Notes: generated by a model not told the origin, from the sequence alone. Shown: positions 1-9,265, counted from the first letter of the stretch. The stretch is 64,000 nt of DNA from Octadecabacter antarcticus 307 (GCF_000155675.2 NC_020911.1:1354501-1418500); one strand, 5' to 3'. Program-made: numbers and translations.

Positions 1-482
1 GTTGCTTCCTGAACACCTCGACGATTATGTTGATGAGAATAGCCACGTCCGCGCCATTGATGCTTTTGCCGACATGCTTGATTTGGCGGTTCTTGGCTTC
101 AGCGCGCAACCTGCCGCGACGGGTCGGCCTGGTTATCATCCGGGGCTGATGCTGCGGATTTATCTCTACGGATACCTCAATCAAGTGCAGTCGTCGCGAC
201 GTTTGGAACGTGAGTGCGGGCGCAATCTGGAGCTCATTTGGCTGACGGGTCGGTTGAGGCCAGACTTCAAGACGATTGCGGATTTTCGGAAAGATAACGG
301 GCCCGCGATCCGCAAAGTATGCCAGCAGTTCGTCGCCCTTTGTCGCAACATGGATCTACTTGATGGGGACGTGGTCGCCATCGATGGCAGCCGCTTCAAG
401 GCCGTGAACTCTAAGGCCAAAAATTACACGCGCGGCAAGTTGCGCCAGAAGTTGGGCGAGGTCGACAAAGCAATTGAGCGTT

Positions 483-1650
483 GAAGGCTTATCCCCTTTG
501 CTCCGGCGGCACCTGATGTAGTGTGAAGCGGCTTGCCAATCTACAATGTTCTTGTATTGTTCTACCCATGCCAGCCAGATGGAAAAACGACAAACCCATG
601 TCCCGCCCGGCGTTCGACGCCAGGTTTTCTGATGAGGAAGCGTGTTCGCATTATCTGGCGGAACATCGTTGGCCTGAGGGCTTTGTGTGTCCTTCCTGTG
701 GCACCTGCAAGGGCTGGCCGTTAAAGCGAAATCGCGCGACTTGGGAATGTGCCGGTTGCGCACGGCAGACATCCGTGACGGCTGGCACGGTGATGCACAG
801 CAGCCATTTGCCGTTGCGAATTTGGTTTCTTGCCGCGCACATCATCACCAGCCATTCCAACGGCATGTCAGCGCTGCAACTTCAGGCGCAACTTGGCCTT
901 GGCAGCTACAAGACGGCGTGGCTCCTCTTGCAAAAGCTGCGGCGGTCGATGGTCAACCCTGACCGCAACCCCCTGAAAGACCTTGTCGAGATCGATGAAA
1001 CAGAGATTCCGTTCCGGTCCCGGCATGATCCCGAGGACCGGCCAAAGGGTGGGCGGAGCCCGGTCGGAAAGATGTTTGTCGTCTGCGCCGTCGAGTTATC
1101 AAGAGACGGACATCCGCGCCGTATCAGGATGAAACACATTCCCGACGGCGCATCAAAGACGCTACACGGGTTCATTGGTCAGGCTGTAGAGCCTGGCGCT
1201 CACGTCATCACGGATGGCTGGCTAGGTTACGAAAATCCCCCTGCAAACACGCATGAGGCGAAGGTCGTCAGCGGCAAGAAGGCACATGACATACTCCACT
1301 GGGTCCACCGCGTGTTCTCCAACCTAAAAACGTGGGCAAAAGGCGTCTTCCACGGCCTCAGAAAATGCCATCTGCAACGCTATCTCGACGAATTTGTGTT
1401 CCGCTGGAACCGACGGCGACACATGCGAAGCGCCTTCGACACGCTGCTGGGGATCGGTGTTGGTATTGGCCCAGCGACATATCGTGATTTTGTTGAACAG
1501 CGCGCCTGAAGGCCCTTGTTCACGGCAAAAGCCACGCCCCATAAACCCACCAGATGTTACAAACTGATCCGATCCGCCTCTCAAGCCACAAGGGCGAGGT
1601 TCTGCGCCGCGTCAACATGTGGGGCAACCGGACTAAAAGGGATAAGCCTT
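483..1650 (+). mobile_element. IS1595-family insertion sequence, complete, with 8-bp target duplication
   Basis: The ends are near-perfect inverted repeats: AAGGCTTATCCCC on the left and the complement of GGGATAAGCCTT on the right. The flanks TGAGCGTT at 475-482 and 1651-1658 are identical, the 8-bp duplication typical of IS1595. Length is about 1168 bp with one transposase gene. The boundary is certain to within one base, because the repeat and inverted repeat abut. Confidence 0.9.
568..1509 (+). CDS. IS1595-family (ISXO2-like) transposase
   Basis: Transposase of the ISXO2-like DDE type. The N-terminal half has a zinc ribbon (CPSCGTC about residue 35, then CAGC about residue 56) and the catalytic core follows with VEIDETEI, VITDGWLGY and a C-terminal HWVHRVFSNLKTW segment leading to the last acidic residue. 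Length is about 313 residues, normal for the family. The frame is open from 523, but ATG at 568 (MPARWKN) or 598 (MSRPAF) fits the family start; the former is used here. It lies inside the IS1182 transposase and appears intact and potentially active. Confidence 0.88.
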   Translation: MPARWKNDKPMSRPAFDARFSDEEACSHYLAEHRWPEGFVCPSCGTCKGWPLKRNRATWECAGCARQTSVTAGTVMHSSHLPLRIWFLAAHIITSHSNGMSALQLQAQLGLGSYKTAWLLLQKLRRSMVNPDRNPLKDLVEIDETEIPFRSRHDPEDRPKGGRSPVGKMFVVCAVELSRDGHPRRIRMKHIPDGASKTLHGFIGQAVEPGAHVITDGWLGYENPPANTHEAKVVSGKKAHDILHWVHRVFSNLKTWAKGVFHGLRKCHLQRYLDEFVFRWNRRRHMRSAFDTLLGIGVGIGPATYRDFVEQRA

Positions 1651-2581
1651 TGAGCGTTATTTGGGCGAGTTGGACCGTGCCGATGAGGTCTTCGAGCAGA
1701 CTGGCACGGTGCTGCCAGAAGCCCGCATGGAACGCACCCTGCGAAAGCTGGAACATCTGCAAAAGGAGGCCTTGCGTTACAGATCGATTGAACAGCGGAT
1801 GGATGAGACTGGAGAAACGCAGGTCTCATTCAGCGACCCAGACGCCAGATCAATGGCAACAACAGCGCGGATGCCACGTATTGTTGGCTATAATGTTCAA
1901 ACGGCTGTCGAGGCTGATAACCATCTCATCGTTGCGCACGAAGTCACGATGCTTGGGTTTGACCGGGATGCTTTGTCGATGATGGCGGCGGCAGCGAACG
2001 ACGTCATGACAACGGATCAGCTCACAGCAATCGCCGACAAGGGCTATTACAAGGGCGAGGAAATTGTCGCTAGCGAAGAGGCTGGTATCTCAGTTGTTGT
2101 CCCCAAACCCGTGACATCAAACGCGGGTGCGCGCGGTCAGTTTGATAAGGCTGACTTCGCCTACGACAGCGACCATGATGTCTATGTCTGCCCAGCAGGT
2201 GAGAAGCTGACCTACAGATTTACTGGCCAACAAGACGGCAAAGCTCTCAGATCATATTGGTCGGGGGCCTGCGCTGAATGCGTTCTCAAAGCAAAATGCA
2301 CCACTGGCAAAGAACGGCGCGTTCGTCGGTGGGAACATGAGGACGTGCTTGAGCGCGTGCAGGAAAGGTTGGACGCAGACCCGGCCCAACTTGCTGTTCG
2401 CAGCATGGCCGTCGAGCATCCCTACGGCACCATCAAATCTTGGATGGGGGCCACACACTTCAAGATGAGACGGTTGAAAAACGTGGCCACCGAGATGGCG
2501 CTGCATGTGCTGGCCTACAACATGACCCGCGTGATGAAGATCATGGGCATTCCGGCGATGATCGCGGCCATGAAGGCGTAA

Positions 2582-3027
2582 GAGGCTTCGTTTGCCCTGA
2601 AATAGGGGCCTGAAATGCTGGATCTGTCACAAATGGCTACCGTTGACCCCACGAACCCTCGAAACAGTTGAAATAAAAACCCCACGCCAAATGAACACAA
2701 ACGGCAGAAGCTACAGCCGCACTCAATATCAGCAGAGTTTCCACACAGCCTCCGGACTTAGCTGCCGTTTGCATGTTCGTTATAAATGTCTGCTTCAAAT
2801 GTAGGGCGGACAGCCTAAGCCTTTAGACCTAATCTAATCTTGTCAGCCATCCTTTTCAAATGCCATAGTTGACCATCCCCATCATCGTCTGGGCCACGAG
2901 CCACCCCACCAGTCAATTCTATACCTGATAGCCGGACGTCCGTGTGGCCTTAGTCTACGGTCAATAAACTGCTTGACCTCAAACCAGTTGCTCAATATAT
3001 GTAATTACGATAGTTGGAGTTGATATT
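2582..3027. other. Intergenic stretch: presumed IS1182 right end and MarR-gene upstream region
   Basis: No gene is recognised. The first part should hold the right end of the IS1182 element. Around 2755-2815 there is a motif (TGTCTGCTTCAAATGTAGGGCGGACAGCC is the full stretch there) related to degenerate repeats seen in other gaps of this window. The last 60 bases are AT-rich and probably carry the promoter of the MarR gene. Confidence 0.4.
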
Positions 3028-3480
3028 ATGAATGAAGAAACTGAAGTACTAAGAGTTCGCCCGTTCGAAAGTGAGCGCCAGAAAGCGATGTTCAACCTTG
3101 CTTACAGTTACCAAATGATTCTTGGGCTAACTATGCAGGTGCTCAAGAAATATGAACTCAACGATCAGCATTATAATATTCTGAAGATCCTTCAGGAGGC
3201 AGATCCTGCCCAACTTCTGATTGGGGAGGTAAAAAAACAACTGATGGACAAGCGGGGCGACCTGAGCCGTCTCATTGACAAGCTGGTGAGAAGAAACCTG
3301 GTTTTGCGTGAAACCAACGTAGAAAACCGGCGAGAAGTCCTCGTTGCCATTGGCAGGGAAGGGGTCACGTTGATTGTCGATATCGACCGGCAGCTTCGCG
3401 AGGAGAGAGACACGAAGATCGGGTTGTCGGAACCGGAGGCGAAGCAGCTCAATACCCTTCTAGATAAGCTAAGAGGTTGA
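3028..3480 (+). CDS. MarR-family transcriptional regulator
   Basis: Small winged-helix regulator, 150 residues, the usual size for MarR. The recognition region is ILKILQEADPAQLLIGEV followed by KRGDLSRLIDKLVRRNLV and the wing ENRREVLVAIGREG. Such proteins dimerise and repress neighbouring genes until a small ligand or oxidant releases them. It precedes a DUF2798 membrane protein and an NmrA-like gene on the same strand (66 bp, then an overlap), so it probably controls that operon and itself. The ligand cannot be told from sequence. Confidence 0.85.
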   Translation: MNEETEVLRVRPFESERQKAMFNLAYSYQMILGLTMQVLKKYELNDQHYNILKILQEADPAQLLIGEVKKQLMDKRGDLSRLIDKLVRRNLVLRETNVENRREVLVAIGREGVTLIVDIDRQLREERDTKIGLSEPEAKQLNTLLDKLRG

Positions 3481-3545
3481 CTCTTCGCGCATTTACTTTA
3501 ACATATGTAACAACAAATTATGTATCAACACAAAAGGATTACCTA

Positions 3546-3779
3546 ATGTTCGTCAAACCCGCAACCTTTGGAATGCTCACCGGCCTTATGCTGGGACTAG
3601 TGATGTCATTCTCAATTTCATTCGTCTTGCTCTTTTTCAATCTTGGCCCCGTGCCCGATTTTCTAGCGATCTGGCTAAAGGGCGCAATGACGGGCTTCGC
3701 GATTTCGATCCCCATTGCTCTTGTCGCCCAGCCCTTGATCGTGCGGCTCCTTAATCGTTATCTTAAGGTGCAATCATGA
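3546..3779 (+). CDS. DUF2798 small membrane protein
   Basis: A protein of 77 residues with two hydrophobic segments (GMLTGLMLGLVMSFSISFVL and an equally apolar second helix ending FAISIPIALVAQPLIVRLL), matching the two-helix DUF2798 family of unknown role. ATG at 3546 was chosen because it puts MFVKPATFG at the start of the membrane domain; the open frame extends further upstream without family resemblance. Its stop overlaps the next ATG (ATGA), so it is translationally coupled to the NmrA-like gene. Confidence 0.8.
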   Translation: MFVKPATFGMLTGLMLGLVMSFSISFVLLFFNLGPVPDFLAIWLKGAMTGFAISIPIALVAQPLIVRLLNRYLKVQS

Positions 3780-4669
3780 GTGGGATCCAAGGCTCAAAAG
3801 CGTTGACCGTCGTTGTTGGCGCGGCTGGAACTGTCGGGCGCGAGACGATGAGTGCTTTGGCATCAAATGGCCCGGTTCGCGGCGTTGTACGACGCCCATC
3901 AATCGACACACATGTTCCGTCTGCCACCTACGTTATGGTCGATCATGAAAGCACCGACGACATGGCGAGGGCCATGATGGACGCCCAAAGCCTTGTCATC
4001 GTAATGGGCACAAGCCCCCAGTTGGTTGCAATTGAGAAAGTAGCGATCGACGCTGCACTTAGGGTGGGTGTGTCACGGATTGTGAAGATATCCGCACCCA
4101 TTGTGCCGAATGTGGAAGTATCTCGGTGGCACCAAGAGAGTGAAGATTACCTTTCCAAAACAGGGTGTGACTATACGATCATTCGCCCCACAGCGTTTAT
4201 GCAGAACTGGCTTCGAAACGCTAAACCAATCAAATTCACAGGGCGCATTTTCGGATCATCTGGCTTCGGCGCTCGCAACTACGTCGATGTACGTGACGTT
4301 GCCACCATCGCGGCGCAAGCGGCACAGCAATCCAAATCAAAGAAACAACTGGAGCACATTTTAGACGTGGCAGGGCCAGAGGCGCTTAGTCACCAAGAGG
4401 TTGCCAATCGTTTGTCATCCGTACTTGGGAAGAAAATCTCATTCGTTGATATGCCGCCTGAGGAGTACCGAAAGACCTTAAACAAGAAAGCGCGCCTTGC
4501 CCCTTGGCTGATTGATCATCTTGTCGAATTAGACACATTGGCTAAGGCACATCCAGAAAAGGGCAGCGGCAGTATCAAAAGGCTGACCGGAAGGTCGCCG
4601 CGAATCTTTGATGAGTTCATATACGAGCATCGCTCTTCATTTGAGCGACCAACCTTCTGGTCGATTTAG
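3776..4669 (+). CDS. NmrA-like NAD(P)-binding protein
   Basis: Atypical short-chain dehydrogenase of the NmrA/NAD(P)H-binding type, 297 residues. The N-terminal Rossmann motif is VVVGAAGTVGRETM (GxxGxxG), followed by a VKISAPIVPN strand and DYTIIRPTAFMQNWL, both typical of this group. Members either sense NAD(P) or reduce quinones and azo dyes; the substrate here is unknown. It overlaps the DUF2798 gene by 4 bp and sits in the MarR-led operon, a context common for quinone- or electrophile-responsive genes. Confidence 0.82.
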   Translation: MSGIQGSKALTVVVGAAGTVGRETMSALASNGPVRGVVRRPSIDTHVPSATYVMVDHESTDDMARAMMDAQSLVIVMGTSPQLVAIEKVAIDAALRVGVSRIVKISAPIVPNVEVSRWHQESEDYLSKTGCDYTIIRPTAFMQNWLRNAKPIKFTGRIFGSSGFGARNYVDVRDVATIAAQAAQQSKSKKQLEHILDVAGPEALSHQEVANRLSSVLGKKISFVDMPPEEYRKTLNKKARLAPWLIDHLVELDTLAKAHPEKGSGSIKRLTGRSPRIFDEFIYEHRSSFERPTFWSI

Positions 4670-5066
4670 ACCCGACAGATTTGCAACTCCTATGTGGCGC
4701 AAAACTCATGAAGCTTTCCTCCAGGTATGCCGTACCAGGTCGACCATAGTTCCACTTACTGGACTATTAGCAGACATTGGTACGTCAGCTGCATCTGTCA
4801 CAAAGGGCTCCTTGCCGCCATTCGCTGCAGGAAGCACCAAGGTCGGCTAAGGGACTGAAATTACTAGAATAAGTCTAAGTGCGAGCACGCCAACAATAAC
4901 TGGTCGTCTGCTCAAGTCAGCCTGCACTTCACGAAGCGCGGTTGGAAAAAGCCTGTCAGTCACGTTGAATACATATCCGTTTACGAATTGAACATTGATG
5001 CGGTTTGCCATCGTACCCAAGAATCTTGGCAGCTTTATCAACAACTGCCAAGAAGAAGGATAGCCC
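4670..5066. other. Intergenic region with a 47-bp repeat
   Basis: No convincing gene. It contains the first copy of a 47-bp repeat at 4807-4853; the remainder is the likely promoter region of the DUF2306 gene. I see no clear terminator for the NmrA-like gene. Confidence 0.4.
4807..4853. repeat. 47-bp direct repeat, copy 1
   Basis: Begins GCTCCTTGCCGCCATTCGCT and ends AAGGTCGGCTAAGGG. It is identical to 5611-5657, so the DUF2306 gene is bracketed by the two copies. Looser relatives occur at 37750-37910. Confidence 0.9.
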
Positions 5067-5573
5067 ATGTCACTTGACCCAATTCTGAACGCCTCACTTG
5101 TCATTCAACTCCACGTTATAGCAGCACTTTGTGCCGTGATCGTGGGACCCTTGGTTCTGTTTCGGCGATCTCGGGATGCCTGGCACAAGCGTCTTGGGTA
5201 TGTGTGGGTAATAGCCATGGCCGGGACTGCGCTGTCTTCCTTTGGTATTTCGGAAGCGCCTGTCCTAGGCCCTCTCAGCCCCATCCACGCTTTGTCTTTT
5301 TTTACGCTGTGGAGCCTTTGGTATGGGATCAACGCCGCGCGTCAGGGCCGCATTGCTGCACACCAAAAAGAAATGCGAAGCATTTACTTTTGGGCACTAG
5401 GTATTGCAGGGATTTTCACGTTCCTTCCCGGCCGACGGATGAACGCTGTAGTGTTTGGCGATGCATCTATGTTTGGGTTTCTCTTGATGGGTGGTTTGAT
5501 TAGTGCTGGTTTGGTGTATTACTATTACGCTAATCAGAAAATTAAGGGTGAAAGTAAGCTTGTTTCGAGATAA
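5067..5573 (+). CDS. DUF2306 family membrane protein
   Basis: Predicted inner-membrane protein of 168 residues with four or five hydrophobic helices. The family pattern is visible: an HVIAALCAVIVGPLVLFRR helix, W-H-K/R-LGY after it, then IHALSFFTLWSLWYGI and AAHQKEMRSIYFWALGIAG, with the conserved His residues that make some authors suspect haem or redox roles. Function is unknown. It is a single-gene unit flanked on both sides by the same 47-bp repeat, so it may have been moved or duplicated as a cassette. Confidence 0.78.
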   Translation: MSLDPILNASLVIQLHVIAALCAVIVGPLVLFRRSRDAWHKRLGYVWVIAMAGTALSSFGISEAPVLGPLSPIHALSFFTLWSLWYGINAARQGRIAAHQKEMRSIYFWALGIAGIFTFLPGRRMNAVVFGDASMFGFLLMGGLISAGLVYYYYANQKIKGESKLVSR

Positions 5574-5610
5574 CGGTCATTAGTGAATGATTCAGCTTAG
5601 GTAGGTTTAA

Positions 5611-5657
5611 GCTCCTTGCCGCCATTCGCTGCAGGAAGCACCAAGGTCGGCTAAGGG
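5611..5657. repeat. 47-bp direct repeat, copy 2
   Basis: Identical to 4807-4853. Its last bases run directly into the terminal sequence of an IS1182-type fragment at about 5656. Confidence 0.9.
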
Positions 5658-5957
5658 CCTATTCTGTTGAAAAACTCTTGTTGATTTAGGTCTTTGCTGC
5701 TGATTCAATATCTGTATTGATATTGGAGTTTGATCGCGATGATGGGACCACGTCAGGAGGCACAATCTGCTCTTTTTTACGATTTCTCGATAGGAGATCA
5801 CGTCCCCACGGATCATGTGTTGCGAGCGATTGAAAGTGTCATTGATCTGTCCAGCGTTCGAACGCATCTAACGGAGTTTTACAGCTCCACTGGCCGTCCC
5901 TCGGTTGATCCAGAATTGATGATGCGGATGTTGTTGGTGGGATACGTCATGGGCAAA
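5656..5957 (+). mobile_element. IS1182-type fragment (left end and transposase N-terminus)
   Basis: The terminal sequence GGCCTATTCTGTTGAAAAAC is the same as at 36160, marking the left end of one IS type. A transposase start follows at 5739 (MMGPRQEAQSALFYDFSI) and runs through TGRPSVDPELMMRMLLVGY before homology stops at about 5957. Everything after the first 70 or so residues is missing, so this is a dead remnant. It is paralogous to 36241-36540 and belongs to the same family as the 14756-15060 fragment. Confidence 0.8.
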
Positions 5958-6172
5958 TGACTAATCATACTGAGTGGTGGTATAAATTTTGTGAATAGAG
6001 ATAGCCCATGTTCTGCCCAAGTTCTATTCAAAGGCTCAATGGAGAGATCCAAGTCTGGTTGAAAAATAAGCAAAAATTATCCACTATGTGAGGGCGTCAG
6101 TACCAACAGAAGTTTGAAACTAATGAACGAGGGCATTAGTGGACTGGCATTCGTATGCGGAACTATTCCAGT

Positions 6173-6661
6173 TCAAAAGGGAATTTCGTCATCATCACCG
6201 TTTAGTTTATTTCCTGCCTTGTCATGATTAACAATAATAATTGCAAACTCCACTCCTTCGTCGGTGTCTAAAGTTGCGTATTTCCCTAGATTGATCGCTG
6301 CCGATTTTGCCCCACCAAGGTTTTCTGCCCAATTATTCAGATTAGTATTATCTAGGTTCTGTTTGTTTTCAACTATGAGTTCAACTGAAAGGGAAATTGT
6401 AGGCCCTTATTTTCCAAGCTCAATATGATACTCAGCGATGTCAACAAATTTTGGATTCAAATCAATCTTGAAATTCCTGTCCTCACGCGAACCCTGAAGT
6501 ACAGCGTCTCCATGGTCATCAGCTTTGTTCGCATCAAATTCAAAATTAATATTTTTTCGCCGCTTCCAGTTCTGATACTTCGACTTATCTTCGAACGTAA
6601 AACGCGCCTTTTTAATGTGACAAATGATCAACTGTGACGATGTGGGCATTATAATTTCCAA
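6173..6661 (-). pseudogene. Hypothetical gene interrupted by one in-frame TAA
   Basis: Read from 6661, the frame gives 84 codons ending IELGK, a TAA at about 6407-6409, and then 77 more codons in exactly the same frame (GPTISLSVELIVENKQN … DDDEIPF) to a TGA at 6173. The second half is AT-rich and gene-like (NNWAENLGGAKSAAINLG, GVEFAIIIVNHDK), so a single nonsense change in a gene of about 161 residues is the simplest reading. It starts 7 bp behind the integrase stop on the same strand, so it is probably mobile-element cargo. The family is not recognised; two independent short genes is a weaker alternative. Confidence 0.55.
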
Positions 6662-6668
6662 TTCGATT

Positions 6669-7265
6669 TCAGATTATGTCAACGATGCTTCGACGAGCCT
6701 TCTCAGAATACTCTATGTATCGCTCCGTCGTCTGTAAAGACGAGTGACCAGCCAAGTACTGCACATCACGCAGCGATCCACCAACTGTCGTGATTTTTTG
6801 AGCAGCATTGGTGACGAATGTCCTGCGTCCGCTGTGAGACGAACATCCAATCAAGCCAAGGTCTCGGTACCAGCCGCTAAACATGTTAACGATGGCCTGC
6901 GGGCTTGTTCGATCTGACCGCTCTGTCCTGATCACGTGATCTGCTGCACCAAAGCCTTTTCCCTTCAACCGCACATCATAGAGCTCGTTCAGTTTGGCCT
7001 TCAGGTCTTTGTTCAATGGTATCCGTCGACCAGAATTGCCCTTCGAGGCATCGTTGGACAGGCTGAGATGGGCGGAGAGCGTGCCGTCAGCATCAAGCAC
7101 CATCTCCCACCGTAGTTTTGCGATCTCCTTGGCCCTCAGACCTGCTTTGATCGAGAGCAAGAATATTGTCTGATTTCGAAGTGTGTTTCGTCGGCCAGCC
7201 AAGTAGTTTTGAACTGCGCTGACCTGACTCCTGTTGAGTACCTTCGCTTGCTTGCCGAGTGCCAT
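6669..7265 (-). CDS. Tyrosine recombinase (short, catalytic-domain-only integrase)
   Basis: Site-specific recombinase of the tyrosine class, 198 residues. The catalytic set is visible: Arg in AGLRAKEI, His and Arg in SSHSGRRTF, His in LAGHSSLQTT and the nucleophile in ERYIEY. There is no N-terminal SAM-like core-binding domain, so the protein is essentially the catalytic domain, as in some short integrases of mobile elements. It is followed by a broken orphan gene and surrounded by IS remnants, which points to a decayed mobile island. It may still be functional, since every catalytic residue is present. Confidence 0.85.
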   Translation of the reverse strand: MALGKQAKVLNRSQVSAVQNYLAGRRNTLRNQTIFLLSIKAGLRAKEIAKLRWEMVLDADGTLSAHLSLSNDASKGNSGRRIPLNKDLKAKLNELYDVRLKGKGFGAADHVIRTERSDRTSPQAIVNMFSGWYRDLGLIGCSSHSGRRTFVTNAAQKITTVGGSLRDVQYLAGHSSLQTTERYIEYSEKARRSIVDII

Positions 7266-7712
7266 TTGAACCTCATTATAAAATCTTCTATTTAGATTAT
7301 ATGGTCATGGGTTCTGAGGGAGCACTATGGATCTGCTAGTAGATATCGCATATTAACAATTGTTTAGGGTGACTGATGATAATTTCTAAGTTCTATCATC
7401 AGTCAGATTATCGGCTTCTGGTGTCATCTGTTCACGTTGTTGGAAGGGCCGACTACGTAAACCATTTAGCAATTATTGTCTGCGGCCATCTGGATTCCTG
7501 AGTTTAGGTCCTGCGCCTGCGCTTTGGCGAACTGATGGATCATCACCTTGAGGTGGGCCGTCATGCAAACGTTCTGCCTTTGGCATGCTCGCCAAGGTCT
7601 AAACTGCAATGTTTTTGGTACCCTGAAGCACATCATGATTATGTTGGCTAAATATGCCATTCAATTACTCTAAGGGTTGGGCATACTTAAGATTGAAAGC
7701 TCCAAGTGGGGC
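7266..7712. other. AT-rich gap between integrase and IS3
   Basis: No gene recognised. Between 7360 and 7405 is an inverted arrangement (GACTGATGATAATTTCTAAG … CTATCATCAGTC) that could form a hairpin upstream of the recombinase, which might be a recombination site or a promoter element. The rest shows no motif I can support. Confidence 0.35.
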
Positions 7713-8920
7713 GGTAATCCCCCTGAAAAATGGTTGTGTTGAAAACTAGAATTTTCACGGCAAGATAAGCCAAGGAGATTCACGATGAAGAAATCACGTT
7801 ATTCAGAGGCACAGATTGTCTCGATCTTGAAAGAGGCTGAGAATGGTGTGCCTGTATCTGAACTGTGCCGGACGCATGGAATGAGCAGCGCTGCGTTTTA
7901 CCAATGGCGATCAAAGTATGGTGGCATGGATGCATCGCTCATTTCGGAGATGAAGCATTTGCAGGCTGAGAATGCGCGTCTGAAACGCATGTATGCGGAT
8001 ATGGCGATGCAAAATGAATTGGTGAAGGAAGCCCTCGCAAAAAAAGTAATGAGGCCGTCTTTCCGACGAGAGATGGCCCAATATGCAGTTGATGAGCGTG
8101 GCGTAAGCGTTGCTTTGGTGTGCCGTGCTTTCTCGATCAGCCAACGGTGCTTTCGGTATGTGCCGCTGTTGGCTGACGAAAATGAAGAAATCGAGGATTG
8201 GTTGATTGCGTTGACCAAGGCCCGCAAGAACTGGGGCTTTGGTCTGTGCTTCCTGTATTTGCGCAACATTAAGGGCTTCAAATGGAACCACAAACGGGTT
8301 CGTCGGATTTATTGTGAGCTGGAATTGAACCTGCGGATCAAGCCCCGTAAACGGCTAAAGCGTGAGCGCCCTGAGCCACTATCTGTGCCAGATCGACCTA
8401 ACCAAGTGTGGTCTATGGATTTTATGTCTGATCAGCTGTGGAGCGGGAAAACGTTCCGCACGCTGAATATCATCGACGACTTTAACCGCGAAGGTTTGGC
8501 CATTGATGTGGACTTCTCACTGCCAGCGGCGCGGGTCGTGCGCAGCCTAAACCAGGTCATCGCGTGGCGAGGGAAACCTGCAATGATACGCGTAGACAAC
8601 GGCCCGGAATATGTCAGTGGCAAGCTCATCGAGTGGGCCAGCAAGCACCACATAACGCTAAGCTACATCCAGCCAGGAAAACCACAACAAAACGCTTACA
8701 TTGAGCGATACAACAGAACTGTGCGCAACGAATGGCTTGGAACTCACATCTTTCACAGCATTCAGGAGGTGCAAGATCATGCCACACAATGGCTATGGAC
8801 TTACAACAACGACAGACCCAACATGGGGATAGGCGGCATCACACCCGCTATGAAACTGAACCAATACAAAATGGCCGCGTAGTTCTAGCTTTAAACAGCC
8901 CCACAAATGGGGGGATTACC
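7713..8920 (+). mobile_element. IS3-family insertion sequence, apparently complete
   Basis: The ends GGTAATCCCCC (left) and the complement of GGGGGATTACC (right) are inverted repeats, with further similarity inward (AAACTAGAA versus AAAGCTAGAA). Length is about 1.2 kb with one long transposase frame. No target duplication is obvious, and the right side abuts a truncated primase-like gene. A degraded second copy of the same type lies at 38788-39505. Confidence 0.8.
7785..8882 (+). CDS. IS3-family transposase, OrfA and OrfB in one frame
   Basis: 365 residues. Residues 1-85 are the OrfA-type part (helix-turn-helix [20 protein letters not shown], then a leucine-zipper-like helix [17 protein letters not shown]). 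The rest is the OrfB-type rve integrase core with [11 protein letters not shown] (first Asp), [12 protein letters not shown] (second Asp) and [17 protein letters not shown] (Glu). IS3 elements normally join these parts by a -1 ribosomal shift; here they are already fused through a run of seven A at about 8038-8045. Either this subtype is naturally single-frame or an indel has fused it. It appears intact. Confidence 0.88.
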   Translation: MKKSRYSEAQIVSILKEAENGVPVSELCRTHGMSSAAFYQWRSKYGGMDASLISEMKHLQAENARLKRMYADMAMQNELVKEALAKKVMRPSFRREMAQYAVDERGVSVALVCRAFSISQRCFRYVPLLADENEEIEDWLIALTKARKNWGFGLCFLYLRNIKGFKWNHKRVRRIYCELELNLRIKPRKRLKRERPEPLSVPDRPNQVWSMDFMSDQLWSGKTFRTLNIIDDFNREGLAIDVDFSLPAARVVRSLNQVIAWRGKPAMIRVDNGPEYVSGKLIEWASKHHITLSYIQPGKPQQNAYIERYNRTVRNEWLGTHIFHSIQEVQDHATQWLWTYNNDRPNMGIGGITPAMKLNQYKMAA

Positions 8921-9265
8921 CAGGGATGCATATTTCTTAACCACATCTAGGGCCAAGCACTCTTCGATAGTAATACCACCGTCAAAATCGACTGCTAGAA
9001 AATCTGTTGCGACGAAGTTGGCAGCTTTGCGTTTCTCGTCCTTGTATACATAGCTAAATGCCCAGCCACGCTTAATGGTTTCTTCGAATTGGGTGAGGGT
9101 GACTTCGATCGGTTGAAAACCTTCAGCGAGGTGTGCCAGATTGTCAGGTTTTTGCTTGTTGATCAGTATGGGATTGAATGATGTCCAGAAGGCTCTGTCT
9201 GATGACATTGAATTGCTCCCGATGGCTTTGCTGCCTAACATTGAGTTGATAATGCTCAACTGCAA
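8921..9265 (-). pseudogene. Primase-like protein of a mobile element, truncated
   Basis: Only the N-terminal part remains (about 115 residues) before the IS3 end. It shows FWTSFNPILINKQKPDNLAH and, near residue 93, LAVDFDGGITIEECL, the pattern I associate with the start of plasmid or phage primase-like proteins carrying an acidic catalytic pair. The continuation expected beyond KKYASL is not found on the far side of the IS3 element, so more than a simple insertion happened. The homology call is from memory of the pattern and is moderate. Confidence 0.45.

Larger units (their letters stand above)
1..2581 (+). mobile_element. IS1182-family insertion sequence, interrupted by an IS1595-type element
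   Basis: An IS1182-type element whose left end lies before the window. Its transposase is cut at 475-482 by a second element and resumes at 1651. Removing bases 483-1650 and one 8-bp repeat restores a continuous frame (…AIER then YLGELDRADEV). I could not define its right terminal repeat downstream of 2581. Confidence 0.85.
2..2581 (+). pseudogene. IS1182-family transposase, split by an inserted IS
   Basis: DDE transposase of the IS1182/DUF772 type that would catalyse cut-and-paste movement of its own element. The N-terminal part (LPEHLDDYV, then the GRPGYHP and RLERECGRNLELIWL segments) lies at 2-484 and the catalytic and C-terminal part at about 1652-2581, where PYGTIKSWMG and a C-terminal Cys cluster (GACAECVLKAKC) are visible. 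The true start is upstream of the window, because family members begin some residues before LPEHLDDY. The only damage seen is the nested IS1595-type insertion; the two halves are otherwise in register, which suggests the insertion is recent. Confidence 0.85.

Noticed and set aside
4807..5657. 47-bp repeats as CRISPR repeats
   Set aside because: Only two copies, more than 750 bp apart with a gene between them.
7466..7660. 64-codon frame upstream of the IS3 element
   Set aside because: No recognisable family, start site or operon partner.
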